Source: Nostoc sp. UHCC 0926 | GTDB taxonomy: Bacteria > Cyanobacteriota > Cyanobacteriia > Cyanobacteriales > Nostocaceae | DNA length: 64,000 nt | NCBI RefSeq assembly: GCF_028623165.1 | Contig: NZ_CP117768.1 | Coordinates: forward strand, 2,294,001-2,358,000 | Direction: 5' to 3' | Shown: piece by piece, positions 27,215-36,778 of the stretch | How positions within the stretch are numbered: position 1 is the stretch's first letter | Layout of the letters: each line of letters begins with the position of its first letter | The notes under the pieces: generated by a model | Seen by the model: only the letters and a program-made list of their open reading frames with translations | Told to the model about the DNA's origin: nothing | The model's database searches: none | Position numbers and translations under genes: made by a program

Positions 27215-28813
27215 ATGAATGTTTTACTTGTATACCCCCGTTTTCCAAAAAGTTTTTGGTCTTTTGAAAAAACACTGGCTTTATTAGACCGTAAAGCAAT
27301 GCTACCGCCTTTAGGCTTGGTGACTGTAGCCGCGATATTACCTCAAGAATGGGAGTTCAAGCTAGTAGATCGAAATGTTCGCGTCTGTACGGAAGCAGAA
27401 TGGGCTTGGGCAGATTTGGTTATTTTGTCGGCGATGATTGTCCAAAAAGAGGATTTGCTCTCTCAGCTATTAGAAGTAAAACGCAGAGGTAAGCGGGTAG
27501 CTGTGGGTGGCCCTTTCCCGACAGCACTACCGAATGAAATGATATCTGCCGGAGCAGATTACTTGATATTGGACGAAGGGGAAATCACTCTACCCTTATT
27601 TGTAGCAGCGATCGCACAGGGCGATCGCACAGGTATCTTTCGCTCTGATGGTGAAAAACCAGATGTTACCAACACTCCAACTCCTCGCTTTGACTTACTA
27701 GAATTTGAAGCCTATGCAGAGATGTCGGTGCAATTTTCGCGTGGATGTCCCTTTCAGTGTGAATTTTGCGATATTATTGTTCTCTATGGTCGCAAACCCC
27801 GCACCAAAAACCCAGATCAACTGTTAGCAGAACTTGATTATCTCTACAAACTGGGTTGGCGACGCAGTATTTTTATGGTGGATGACAACTTCATCGGTAA
27901 TAAGCGGAATGTCAAATTATTTTTGAAGTCCCTTCTGCCCTGGATGGTAGAACATAACTATCCCTTTTCCTTTGCTACTGAAGCTTCAGTTGATTTAGCC
28001 CAAGATCAAGAACTGATGGATTTGATGGTTACGTGTAATTTTGGAGCCGTTTTTCTGGGAATTGAAACTCCCGACGCAGAAAGTCTCACTTTCACTCAGA
28101 AATACCAAAACACACGAGACTCGCTTAGTGAAGCGGTGCATAAGATTACCCGCTCAGGACTGCGAGTCATGGCAGGCTTTATCATTGGGTTTGATGGTGA
28201 GAAGGAAGGAGCAGGCGCACGAATTGTGAAATTTGTCGAGCAAACAGCAATTCCCACAGCCTTATTTAGTATGCTACAAGCGCTTCCAGATACAGCCCTC
28301 TGGCATAGATTAGAAAAGGAAGGACGACTCCGCAATAAATCTGCCAACATCAACCAAACCACGTTGATGAATTTTGTCCCAACTCGACCGTTAGAAGACA
28401 TCGCTCGTGAATATGTGCAGGCGTTCTGTGATTTGTATGAGCCAGAGCGGTTTTTGGAGCGTACATACAAACACTTCCGTCTTTTGGGCGAAGCAACCTA
28501 CCCGAAAAAGGGCAAGGCTGCCAAGAAACCATTCAACTGGAAAGTACTCCGAGCGTTTCTGATTATTTGCTGGCGCCAAGGTGTACGTCGTCAGACGCGT
28601 TGGCAATTCTGGCGCAACTTGTGGAGCATGTATCTGCATAATCCGGGTGGGGTGAGTAGCTACTTAGCTGTTTGTGCCCAAATTGAGCATTTTTTGGAGT
28701 ATCGCCAAATTGTCAGGGATGAAATTGAGGCTCAAGTGGCTGAATTTCTGGAAGCAGAAGCTAGGGTAAAACCGGAAGCAGAAGTGATGGAAGTATTAGG
28801 AAGTTTAAAATAA
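27215..28813 (+). CDS. B12-binding radical SAM protein, HpnP-like (DUF4070)
   Basis: 532 residues. Residues 1-150 form a cobalamin-binding Rossmann-like domain (VYPRFPKSFWSFEKTLALLD, VAVGGPFPTALPNE). Residues ~165-400 are the radical SAM barrel with the [4Fe-4S] triad in SRGCPFQCEFCDIIV, followed by MVDDNFIGNKRN; a DUF4070 domain ends the protein. This is the architecture of the hopanoid C-2 methylase HpnP and its paralogues, which use SAM and B12 to methylate unactivated carbons. Nostoc makes 2-methylhopanoids, but cyanobacteria carry several close relatives, so I do not assign the symbol. No hopanoid genes are adjacent. Confidence 0.8.
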   Translation: MNVLLVYPRFPKSFWSFEKTLALLDRKAMLPPLGLVTVAAILPQEWEFKLVDRNVRVCTEAEWAWADLVILSAMIVQKEDLLSQLLEVKRRGKRVAVGGPFPTALPNEMISAGADYLILDEGEITLPLFVAAIAQGDRTGIFRSDGEKPDVTNTPTPRFDLLEFEAYAEMSVQFSRGCPFQCEFCDIIVLYGRKPRTKNPDQLLAELDYLYKLGWRRSIFMVDDNFIGNKRNVKLFLKSLLPWMVEHNYPFSFATEASVDLAQDQELMDLMVTCNFGAVFLGIETPDAESLTFTQKYQNTRDSLSEAVHKITRSGLRVMAGFIIGFDGEKEGAGARIVKFVEQTAIPTALFSMLQALPDTALWHRLEKEGRLRNKSANINQTTLMNFVPTRPLEDIAREYVQAFCDLYEPERFLERTYKHFRLLGEATYPKKGKAAKKPFNWKVLRAFLIICWRQGVRRQTRWQFWRNLWSMYLHNPGGVSSYLAVCAQIEHFLEYRQIVRDEIEAQVAEFLEAEARVKPEAEVMEVLGSLK

Positions 28814-28924
28814 TAACTCAGATCACAATAGGCTTGGTTAAGACAAATTCTTGGGTGGAATGGTACTTAAGCAAAAGTTGCCGCCCAGATCCCCGACTTA
28901 TTCAAGAAGTCGGGGATCTAAATC

Positions 28925-29250
28925 CCTTGCAATGCCAATGCATCGCAATACAATGTTACAGCAGAATTCAAGTATTTGAACCACATCTGTCGTAGGGGCG
29001 CAAGGCCTTGCGCCCCTACCGCCTGGTCTATTTACCTAAAAATAGCTGTAATGCGTTGGCCGCATTGTTAATGCGTCCCCCTACAATGCCAATGCATCCC
29101 GATACAATGTTAATGCGTCCTCTTACAATGCCAATGCGTCGCAATACAATGCTAATGCGTCCTCTTACAATGCCAATGCGTCGCAATACAATGTTAATGC
29201 GTCCCCTTACAATGCCAATGCGTCGCAATACAATGTTAATGCGTTCGCCT
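28925..29250. repeat. Minisatellite of 42-bp units (two alternating 21-bp halves), split by a MITE
   Basis: Units of TACAATGTTAATGCGTCCTCT + TACAATGCCAATGCGTCGCAA, four to five copies from ~29080 to 29240, with an isolated partial unit at 28929-28955 on the far side of the MITE. Same 21+21 design as the array at 17645-17905 but unrelated sequence. Stop-free frames here are by-products of the 21-base period. Confidence 0.8.
28956..29051 (-). mobile_element. MITE copy 3, inserted in the minisatellite with TA duplication
   Basis: TTACAGCAGAATTC...GGGGCGCAAGGCC...ATAGCTGTAA. Outside it the left flank reads CAATGT and the right flank ATGCG; joining them over one TA recreates CAATGTTAATGCG, exactly the array unit. 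This shows the insertion site and a TA target duplication, as for IS630/Tc1-mariner-type elements. Confidence 0.85.
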
Positions 29251-29295
29251 GCATTAAAAACGCTACGCTTTTACGCAAAACTGTACTAAGTGACC

Positions 29296-30339
29296 ATGCC
29301 AGCCGATAATTTGGAGATTAATCAAACGACTGCGGCACAATTTGCTCAATTAGTGCTGGATTGTATCGGGCGGGAGTATCCTAACAGTGGTCTGTATTGG
29401 GCTGATAGCGACGAGGATATAAAACCACCGCGTGAATTGACTCCTGCTTTTTATGGCTGCTTAGATTGGCATTCAGCCGTACATGGTCACTGGTTGCTGG
29501 TACGTCTCATGCGTCACTTTCCTGAAGCCTCTTTCAATCTAGCGTCAAAGCAAGCACTTGAGCAGAGCTTAACACCAGAGAAGATTCAAGGAGAGATTGC
29601 CCATTTCCAACGGCTACCCTTTTATGAATTTCCTTATGGTGTGGCATGGCTTCTGCAACTGGCTGCGGAACTTCACGAGTGGAATCATCCTCAAGCGAAA
29701 GAATGGCGGATTGTATTAGAACCGCTCGAAAAGTTGATTGCAGCTAACTTACACCGTTGGATTGAGGCACTGAAACTTCCAAATCGCACAGGGATGCATA
29801 ACCAAACAGCTTTTGCACTTGGTTTGATGCTGGATTGGGCACGGATTACCGAAAATACCGACTTCACTCAGTTAGTAGAAAACAAGGCACGGCAATTCTA
29901 TCTTAGCGATCGCAATTATTCCTTACAATTCGAGCCGCTTGGTTACGATTTTCTCTCTCCTGGCCTTGCTGAAGCAGACCTGATGCGGCGAGTCCTCCCA
30001 ACACCAGCTTTCACTGACTGGCTGACTGATTTTCTTCCCCAAATACCGATTGAGAATTCAGCAAATTGGTTAGAACCAAACATCGTAGATAATCCTCAAG
30101 ATTATATGCAATCCCACTTCTGGGGTCTTAATCTCAGTCGCGCTTGGATGCTTGAGGGGATCATCTCTGGATTGGCAAATGGCGATCGCCGCATAGAAAC
30201 CCTTCGCTCTACTGCCGTTCACCATCGGCACAACGGACTAGCAGATGTTGTCATTGAACATTATGCATCTAGTCACTGGCTAGGAACCTTTGCTGTTTAC
30301 CTGCTAACGAATCAGGGATTGCAAGGGCAAATTATTTGA
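29296..30339 (+). CDS. DUF2891 family protein
   Basis: About 347 residues from the ATG at 29296 (a GTG at 29290 is the alternative). The sequence shows the family blocks CLDWHSAVHGHWLLVRLMR (residues ~50-68) and LPFYEFPYGVAWLLQLAAEL, then GLMLDWAR and DFLSPGLAEADLMRRVLP, typical of the all-alpha DUF2891 proteins. The conserved His and Glu residues on an alpha/alpha-barrel-like fold hint at a sugar-active enzyme, but no activity is established. No signal peptide. It starts right after the minisatellite, whose repeats therefore lie in its promoter region. Confidence 0.8.
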   Translation: MPADNLEINQTTAAQFAQLVLDCIGREYPNSGLYWADSDEDIKPPRELTPAFYGCLDWHSAVHGHWLLVRLMRHFPEASFNLASKQALEQSLTPEKIQGEIAHFQRLPFYEFPYGVAWLLQLAAELHEWNHPQAKEWRIVLEPLEKLIAANLHRWIEALKLPNRTGMHNQTAFALGLMLDWARITENTDFTQLVENKARQFYLSDRNYSLQFEPLGYDFLSPGLAEADLMRRVLPTPAFTDWLTDFLPQIPIENSANWLEPNIVDNPQDYMQSHFWGLNLSRAWMLEGIISGLANGDRRIETLRSTAVHHRHNGLADVVIEHYASSHWLGTFAVYLLTNQGLQGQII

Positions 30340-30540
30340 ATCTAGACGATCTAACAATGTATCAGACTTTGTAAAAACTCGAACAATTAGCTCAAACAGA
30401 TAAGTAGTAAATTAAATGAGGGTTTATCCCAATTCCTAATCCCCAATGTCCCAAACCTTAAAAGATGCCAAGCAAATATGCCTTAGCCGACTGAGGCTGT
30501 CAGGATCAGAAAGTAAAGAGTAAAAGGCAATCTATTTTGA

Positions 30541-31632
<1,092 letters not shown>

Positions 31633-31639
31633 TTAGTTG

Positions 31640-31967
31640 TTGGATATGGGGCAATTCAATTTTGGATTTTGGATTGATGATTTTAGATTAAATTACGCCT
31701 GATGTGAATTAGAAACGCCCTATGTTCCATAAGGATTTCTGGGTCTAACCAAAACATAGCTTGAACAAAATCGACGGCAACATCAGGATTTCAACGCCTA
31801 ATTCACATTAAACGTAAATTTCAATCTAAAATCCAAAATCTAAAATCTAAAATTCTTAGTCCCCAGTCCCCAGCCTCAAATTTGGGATTTGGGTCAAATG
31901 GTAAATACCCCGAAAGTAAAACGTCATTTAGTATCTTTACTTAGCAACCCAGTGATATGAAGCACGT
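31640..31967. repeat. Intergenic region with AATCCAAAATCTAAAAT repeats and a coding remnant
   Basis: TTTTGGATTTTGGATTGATG at 31661-31680 and its inverse AATCTAAAATCCAAAATC at ~31815-31855 flank a minus-strand stretch (31800-31683) reading NPDVAVDFVQAMFWLDPEIL then MEHRAFLIHIRRNLI-stop, which looks like an old gene end. ATGTGAATTAG is inverted around it (31702 and 31810). No start codon. Confidence 0.45.
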
Positions 31968-31970
31968 GTG

Positions 31971-32010
31971 AATTTGGATGCTTTGGGCGATCGCTCAAAG
32001 CATCCAAATT
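31971..32010 (+). promoter_or_regulatory. Perfect 15-bp leader hairpin before pyruvate kinase
   Basis: AATTTGGATGCTTTG (31971-31985), loop GGCGATCGCT, CAAAGCATCCAAATT (31996-32010). With G-U pairs the RNA stem can reach 18 bp. It ends 29 bases before the pyk ATG at 32040 and could control message stability or translation. The loop is a HIP1-like octamer. Confidence 0.6.
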
Positions 32011-32039
32011 TGCAAGTTACTCCTCAACCCCCAATCCCT

Positions 32040-33470
32040 ATGCGTCGAACCAAAATCATTTGTACTGTTGGGCCGGCTACATCTGCACCTGAAAGGTTGC
32101 AAGCCTTAGTAGAAGCTGGAATGAATGTGGCGCGGCTGAATTTTTCCCACGGGGCTTATGAATTCCACGCCAAAACGGCTCACTATCTTAGGCAGATTAG
32201 TACTGAGCAGCAAAAGCCGATTGCAATTATGCAAGACCTGTGTGGCCCCAAGATTCGCTTGGGAATTTTACCACCGGAAGGGTTAAATTTAGAAGCTGGT
32301 AGTGAAGTTACTTTTGTTTTGCAAGAAAAGGGTGAGACTATTGAGGAACTACCCCTACCATTGCCGACTTTATTCGCAATGGTGCGACCAGGCGAACCGA
32401 TTTTGATTAATGATGGTCGCGTCAAGTTGATTGTTACTGCTCGTGATGCCGATCGCATTCGGGCCGAGGTGAAAATTGGCGGATTAATTTCTACGCACAA
32501 AGGAGTAAACCTGCCAGAAACTCCTTTACCTGTTAGTTCGATCACCGAAAAAGACTTGCTGGATCTGCGCTTTGGGATTCAGTTGGGTGTAGACTGGGTA
32601 GCGGTGTCCTTCGTGCGATCGCCACAAGACTTAGAACCCGCCAAGCGAATGATTGAAGCCGCTGGCGCTTCCATCCGCTTAATTGCCAAAATCGAAAGAG
32701 CAGAGGCAATAGAAAACTTTGACTCCATTCTGAAAGTTGCCGACGCGATTATGATTGCCCGTGGCGATTTAGGGGTGGAAGTGCCAATTCACGAAGTACC
32801 CCTAATTCAAAAAGATATTATTCGCCGTTGCAATCGTGTTGGCAAGCCGGTGATTACAGCCACGCAAATGCTAGAGTCGATGATTAGCGCCCCTGACCCC
32901 ACCCGCGCCGAAGCAACCGATGTTGCCAACTCTATCTTAGATGGTACCGATGCAGTAATGCTTTCTGGTGAAACCGCTGTCGGACAATATCCGATCGCCG
33001 CCGTCCAGATGATGCACAATATCGCCGTGCGGACAGAACAGGCTCTAGATGAGGGCAGTAGACATGCCTGGTGTCATGAAGCAGGCAGTCTCAGCGTCAC
33101 TGAATCTGTGGCAGAATCCGTATGTCGCATCGCTTATGAAACAGGCTCACGGGCAATTCTCTGTAACACTTCCTCAGGAAGTACAGCCAGAATGGTGTCT
33201 AAATATCGGCCAACTTCTTTGATTATTGCCCTAACCCCTGATGTTACTGCTTATCGCCAGCTAGCGCTTTCTTGGGGTGTGGAACCTTTGCTTATCCCAC
33301 CAGTCCACAATGCCGAAGAGATGTTTACCAATGTGGTAAATACAGTTGTAGACATGGGACTAGCGAATAAGGGCGATAAAGTAGTGATTACCTCTGGCGT
33401 TCCAATTGGTAAATCGGGAACAACTAGTTTAATCAAAGTGCATTCCATTGGACAGCCAATTTCCGCATAA
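32040..33470 (+). CDS. pyk: Pyruvate kinase
   Basis: 476 residues from the ATG at 32040 (MRRTKIICTVGPATS), the normal beginning of the enzyme; a GTG at 31968 would add 24 residues coded by the leader hairpin and is less likely. Motifs: LNFSHGAYEFH (substrate Arg/Asn loop), IMQDLCGPKIRLG, LIAKIERAEAIENF with the catalytic Lys/Glu, MIARGDLGVEVP and the signature ITATQMLESMI...RAEATDVANSILDGTD. It makes pyruvate and ATP from phosphoenolpyruvate. The C-terminal domain (CNTSSGSTARMVSKYRP) is the allosteric type. It lies between gap1 and tal. Confidence 0.9.
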   Translation: MRRTKIICTVGPATSAPERLQALVEAGMNVARLNFSHGAYEFHAKTAHYLRQISTEQQKPIAIMQDLCGPKIRLGILPPEGLNLEAGSEVTFVLQEKGETIEELPLPLPTLFAMVRPGEPILINDGRVKLIVTARDADRIRAEVKIGGLISTHKGVNLPETPLPVSSITEKDLLDLRFGIQLGVDWVAVSFVRSPQDLEPAKRMIEAAGASIRLIAKIERAEAIENFDSILKVADAIMIARGDLGVEVPIHEVPLIQKDIIRRCNRVGKPVITATQMLESMISAPDPTRAEATDVANSILDGTDAVMLSGETAVGQYPIAAVQMMHNIAVRTEQALDEGSRHAWCHEAGSLSVTESVAESVCRIAYETGSRAILCNTSSGSTARMVSKYRPTSLIIALTPDVTAYRQLALSWGVEPLLIPPVHNAEEMFTNVVNTVVDMGLANKGDKVVITSGVPIGKSGTTSLIKVHSIGQPISA

Positions 33471-33624
33471 GCCACTTAGAATAGGGCTGTGGTTGTGGCT
33501 CAAGATAGTAAGCAAAATTGGGCAATGATTTAGAAAATTTGCCAGAATCAGAATTGAAGGAATAGTAGAGAGTGTAAAGAACTGGGGAATAAGTAAATCC
33601 TAAACAAACATCACGGAGCATTTT

Positions 33625-34629
33625 ATGTCTAAGAGTTTACTGGAACAATTGCGGAAAATGACTGTCGTGGTTGCGGATACAGGGGATATCCAGGCAATTG
33701 AAAAGTTCAAACCCCAAGACGCCACCACCAATCCTTCTCTGATTACTGCTGCGGCGCAGATGCCGGAATATCAGGAAGTTGTCGATCAAACTTTACTCCA
33801 GGCGAAGAAAGATGCTGGAGACAAAGCCACCCAAGCAGAGATAGTTTCTCTAGCTTTTGACCGTCTGGCAGTTGCCTTTGGATTAAAGATTTTACAAATC
33901 ATTCCCGGTCGTGTGTCTACGGAAGTGGATGCTCGCCTGTCCTACGATACCGAAGCTACCCTGACTAAGGCAAGGGAATTAATTGCCCAGTATAAAGCCG
34001 CTGGAATTGGCCGCGATCGCGTGCTAATTAAAATTGCCTCCACCTGGGAAGGCATTCGTGCAGCAGAAATCCTGCAAAAAGAAGGTATTCACTGTAACCT
34101 TACCTTGTTGTTTGGTCTTCACCAAGCGATCGCCTGTGCAGATGCTGGTGTTACCCTAATTTCTCCCTTCGTCGGTCGGATTCTCGACTGGCACAAAAAA
34201 GATACCGGACGCGATAGCTACCCAGCAGCCGAAGATCCAGGAGTTTTGTCTGTCACCAAAATCTACAACTACTACAAGAAATTCGGCTATAAAACCGAAG
34301 TTATGGGAGCTAGTTTCCGTAACCTTGGTGAAATTACTGAACTTGCCGGTAGTGATTTATTGACAATTTCCCCGTCCCTTTTGGGTGAATTACAGGCAAC
34401 CATTGGAGAACTGCCACGCAAACTCGACCCTGCCAAGGTAGCAAACTTGGAAATTGAAAAGATATCCATTGACAAAGCTACCTATGACAAGATGCACGCC
34501 GCTGACCGCATGGCATTTGACAAACTAGACGAGGGCATCAAAGGTTTCACCAAGGCACTAGAAGACCTTGAAAAACTTTTGGCAGACCGACTCGTTCGCC
34601 TTGAAGGAGAAGTAGTAGCAACTCATTAG
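33625..34629 (+). CDS. tal: Transaldolase
   Basis: 334 residues, TalB-type length. [19 protein letters not shown] (residues ~29-47) holds the first active-site Asp and Asn; the Schiff-base Lys lies in [25 protein letters not shown] gives the phosphate-binding Arg. It moves a dihydroxyacetone unit between sugar phosphates in the oxidative pentose phosphate pathway, which supplies NADPH in the dark or in heterocysts. ATG at 33625 follows CACGGAGCA. It is the third gene of the gap1-pyk-tal block (154-base gap). An insertion sequence begins four bases after its stop. Confidence 0.9.
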   Translation: MSKSLLEQLRKMTVVVADTGDIQAIEKFKPQDATTNPSLITAAAQMPEYQEVVDQTLLQAKKDAGDKATQAEIVSLAFDRLAVAFGLKILQIIPGRVSTEVDARLSYDTEATLTKARELIAQYKAAGIGRDRVLIKIASTWEGIRAAEILQKEGIHCNLTLLFGLHQAIACADAGVTLISPFVGRILDWHKKDTGRDSYPAAEDPGVLSVTKIYNYYKKFGYKTEVMGASFRNLGEITELAGSDLLTISPSLLGELQATIGELPRKLDPAKVANLEIEKISIDKATYDKMHAADRMAFDKLDEGIKGFTKALEDLEKLLADRLVRLEGEVVATH

Positions 34630-34632
34630 AAC

Positions 34633-34790
34633 TTGACACTCCCCCGTTTATAAAACGGGGGATTCTTGGGTCAAAAGGGAGCTATTGCTTAACCCCTGGC
34701 CAAGCATCTTGACCGTATGCCCTACGGCTGCAAGACCACGTTGCATCACCACCATAGCGGCTGCAACGTCTCTATCAGTTTGGAATCCAC
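34633..34790 (-). ncRNA. Probable omega/reRNA at the tnpB 3' end
   Basis: TnpB nucleases use a guide RNA that overlaps the 3' end of tnpB and the element's right end, with the guide copied from the flank. The right-end hairpin (34642-34664) and adjacent tnpB tail are in the right place. The guide itself would lie at positions below ~34633, i.e. in the 3' end of tal. Position inferred from family knowledge. Confidence 0.35.
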
Positions 34791-35862
34791 ACTCACCACA
34801 ATGATGTATTCGCTCACTTAAATCTTTCTTTCCAGTGTGGTGGTTGCAATTGGGACAAGTTTCACTAGTTCCGTTGGGATTGACCGCTTCATAATAAACC
34901 CCGCGCTTCCAGCACACCCATTCTAGTATTGAGAGGAATTCACCAAAACCTGCGTCTAAAGTATGCTTTGAAAACATTCCTTTAGCCCACGCTTTAAAGT
35001 TCAAATCCTCAGCAAATATCATTCCATTTTGGTCACATAAATGATGTGCTAACTTGAAATGAAAATCCTTGCGAGTGTTGTGAATATATTCGTGTATCCG
35101 TGATCCCCTCTGTTGAGCTTTTCGCCAGTTATTTGACCCCAATTTTTTATGGCTAACTCTTTGTTGCAGCAATTTCAGCTTGCGTTGCAGAACCACAAAA
35201 AATCTTGGTCTAGCAATTTGCTCACCAGTGGATGTAGCTAAGAAAGTTTTTAGTCCCAAGTCAATACCAATAGGTTGTCCGTGTGGCGCAAAACTTGGAA
35301 CATCAACATTGGCTTGCAGCGTGAGCATTACATACCATCCCGAAGCTTTCTTCACCACTTGGGCTTGCTTCGCCACAAACCCATCTGGAATAGGTCGGGA
35401 TAGTCGCATTTTCACCCATCCAACACCAGGAAGTTTAACTTTACTTCCAAGGATTGGACTAACCCCTAATTGTGGAAACAATAAAGAGCGCATTCTCCCT
35501 TGTTTTTTGAATCGGGGAAAACCTCTTCCTGATTCCCACATCCCAACAAATGCTTTCTCTAACCGCCTTAACACTTGCTGCAACATTTGAGAATGTGCCG
35601 CACTTAGATTAGGATTACTTTTCCTGGCTTGAGTTAAGGCTTTGCATTGAGATGCAAACGAAGGCCTAGATGCATCAGCAGAAATGATATACTCACTTTT
35701 TAGACTGCAAGCATCGATTCTGCATGACCTTGAGTTATACCAATCTTTCCGTTCTCCTAAGCCAAAATTCCAAACCCTACGAGATGTTTCTAGCCACGCT
35801 TCATAGGTTTGGGACTGTTGTTGATTTAGTTTTAGGCGATAGATATAAGTTAGGTTTAGCAT
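34648..35862 (-). CDS. tnpB: TnpB, RNA-guided transposon endonuclease
   Basis: 404 residues. The N-terminal helix-turn domain starts YIYRLKLNQQQSQTYEAWL. The split RuvC nuclease has all three acidic residues: Asp in PIGIDLGLKTF, Glu in IFAEDLNFKAW and Asp in QTDRDVAAAMVV. The zinc finger CPNC...CGEC sits between the last two. Full length and all key residues suggest an active RNA-guided DNA nuclease. TnpB favours retention of its element by cutting empty donor sites. It is the only gene of its IS, convergent with tal (stop-to-stop 18 bases). Confidence 0.9.
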   Translation of the reverse strand: MLNLTYIYRLKLNQQQSQTYEAWLETSRRVWNFGLGERKDWYNSRSCRIDACSLKSEYIISADASRPSFASQCKALTQARKSNPNLSAAHSQMLQQVLRRLEKAFVGMWESGRGFPRFKKQGRMRSLLFPQLGVSPILGSKVKLPGVGWVKMRLSRPIPDGFVAKQAQVVKKASGWYVMLTLQANVDVPSFAPHGQPIGIDLGLKTFLATSTGEQIARPRFFVVLQRKLKLLQQRVSHKKLGSNNWRKAQQRGSRIHEYIHNTRKDFHFKLAHHLCDQNGMIFAEDLNFKAWAKGMFSKHTLDAGFGEFLSILEWVCWKRGVYYEAVNPNGTSETCPNCNHHTGKKDLSERIHHCGECGFQTDRDVAAAMVVMQRGLAAVGHTVKMLGQGLSNSSLLTQESPVL

Positions 35863-35991
35863 ATATATCTATCTTATCTTAAAAGCAGGCAAATTGTTTT
35901 TAAAGCCAAATAAATTTGGCACATTCGCTTATATCCCCCGCATCTGTTGCGGGGGGCTTTACGCTTCACGGCTCGTAACTATAGTCATTAT

Positions 35992-36031
35992 TTAATGGTT
36001 AGTGGTTATTCTAATAATCACTAACCATTAA
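35992..36031 (-). terminator. Long hairpin downstream of the Arg-rich repeat gene
   Basis: TTAATGGTTAGTGGTTATT / AATAATCACTAACCATTAA, 18 of 19 pairs with a three-base loop, beginning 28 bases after the stop of the minus-strand gene at 36059 and bordering the IS left end. Likely a terminator or RNA-stabilising stem. Confidence 0.5.
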
Positions 36032-36058
36032 CAATTGGCTTAGTTGGATCAGCAGTTA

Positions 36059-36403
36059 TCAATACCGTCGTCGGTTATTTTCGTACCGTTGAAAACGCTC
36101 CCGTCGTCGGTTATTTTCGTATCGTTCAAAACGCTCCCGTCGTCGGAAATTTTCGTGTCCTCCAAAACGCTCCCGTCGTCGGAAATTTTCGTATCGTCTA
36201 AAACGCTCCCGTCGTCGGATAATCTGCCGTCGAGCAATTAAAAGCTCTCCGGTTTTATCTCCAACTAGGTTAGCCTCTGGTGCAGCGCTCTGTTCATTGT
36301 GAACATTACTTAAAGAAATATCCTTTGCTTCAGCTAATGAGGGCGGATACACAAAGGCACATAGCAATAGTGCTATTGAGGATAACTTCCTGAAACCTTT
36401 CAT
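36059..36403 (-). CDS. Small exported protein with Arg-rich RRRERF repeats
   Basis: About 114 residues from the ATG at 36403 (MKGFRKLSSIALLLCAFVYP), which gives a clean signal peptide cut after AEA near residue 25; the frame is open 15 codons further up. The C-terminal ~55 residues are four and a half copies of a 12-residue unit RRRERF(x)RYEN(F/N), coded by 36-bp DNA repeats (36060-36210). The mature tail is extremely basic with regular Tyr/Phe. Such a peptide could bind polysaccharide, nucleic acid or polyphosphate outside the cytoplasm; function unknown. Shadow frames on the plus strand are repeat by-products. Confidence 0.6.
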   Translation of the reverse strand: MKGFRKLSSIALLLCAFVYPPSLAEAKDISLSNVHNEQSAAPEANLVGDKTGELLIARRQIIRRRERFRRYENFRRRERFGGHENFRRRERFERYENNRRRERFQRYENNRRRY

Positions 36404-36448
36404 GTTTTTGCTTCTACTAGACTTTTGGTAATAACTTATATTAAACAC

Positions 36449-36778
36449 CTTAAAGTCAACAAATGATCGCTCACAAACTTTTTTTAAACTTAATCTAGTA
36501 TGAAATTCTGTATTATAATTTCAGTCTTATGGATAATTGTAAATTAAAACAAACTATGTATACAAGTAGTCGGTGTCTAGCAAAAGAGAGCATCCCAATG
36601 CAAGCAAATTTACCAAAATTGTTACTCGTCAATTGCGAATGAAGCGGACTCCAACTCTTGGAAATGCTCTGTGAATGGAGAACCCACAGGGTAGCAGAAA
36701 TGTTGCAATTTGCTTCATCTTATAAAACATTTAAAAAGGCAGTAGATTGAGTTGAGGTAATAAACCCGACATCAAATA
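36449..36778. other. Intergenic region, no gene seen
   Basis: AT-rich with short frames broken by stops. It separates the histidine-kinase operon's end from the exported-protein gene's promoter. I see no repeat or hairpin worth naming. Confidence 0.4.

Larger units (their letters stand above)
34633..35975 (-). mobile_element. IS200/IS605-family element carrying only tnpB
   Basis: Right end (low coordinate): TTGACACTCCCCCGTTTATAAAACGGGGG, a palindrome typical of these elements' ends. Left end: a CCCCCGCATCTGTTGCGGGGG hairpin (35935-35956) followed by GCTTTACGCTTCACGGC. No terminal inverted repeats and no tnpA, so it can move only if TnpA is supplied elsewhere. Outer limits are estimated from the hairpins. 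Confidence 0.75.

Noticed and set aside
28925..29250. Coding gene (MRPLTMPMRRNT repeats) or CRISPR array
   Set aside because: The frame exists only because the unit is 42 bp; no ribosome site, no spacers, and a MITE lies within it.
31968..32039. N-terminal extension of pyruvate kinase from the GTG
   Set aside because: It would be coded by a perfect hairpin and has no counterpart at the usual start of the enzyme; ATG 32040 fits the family.
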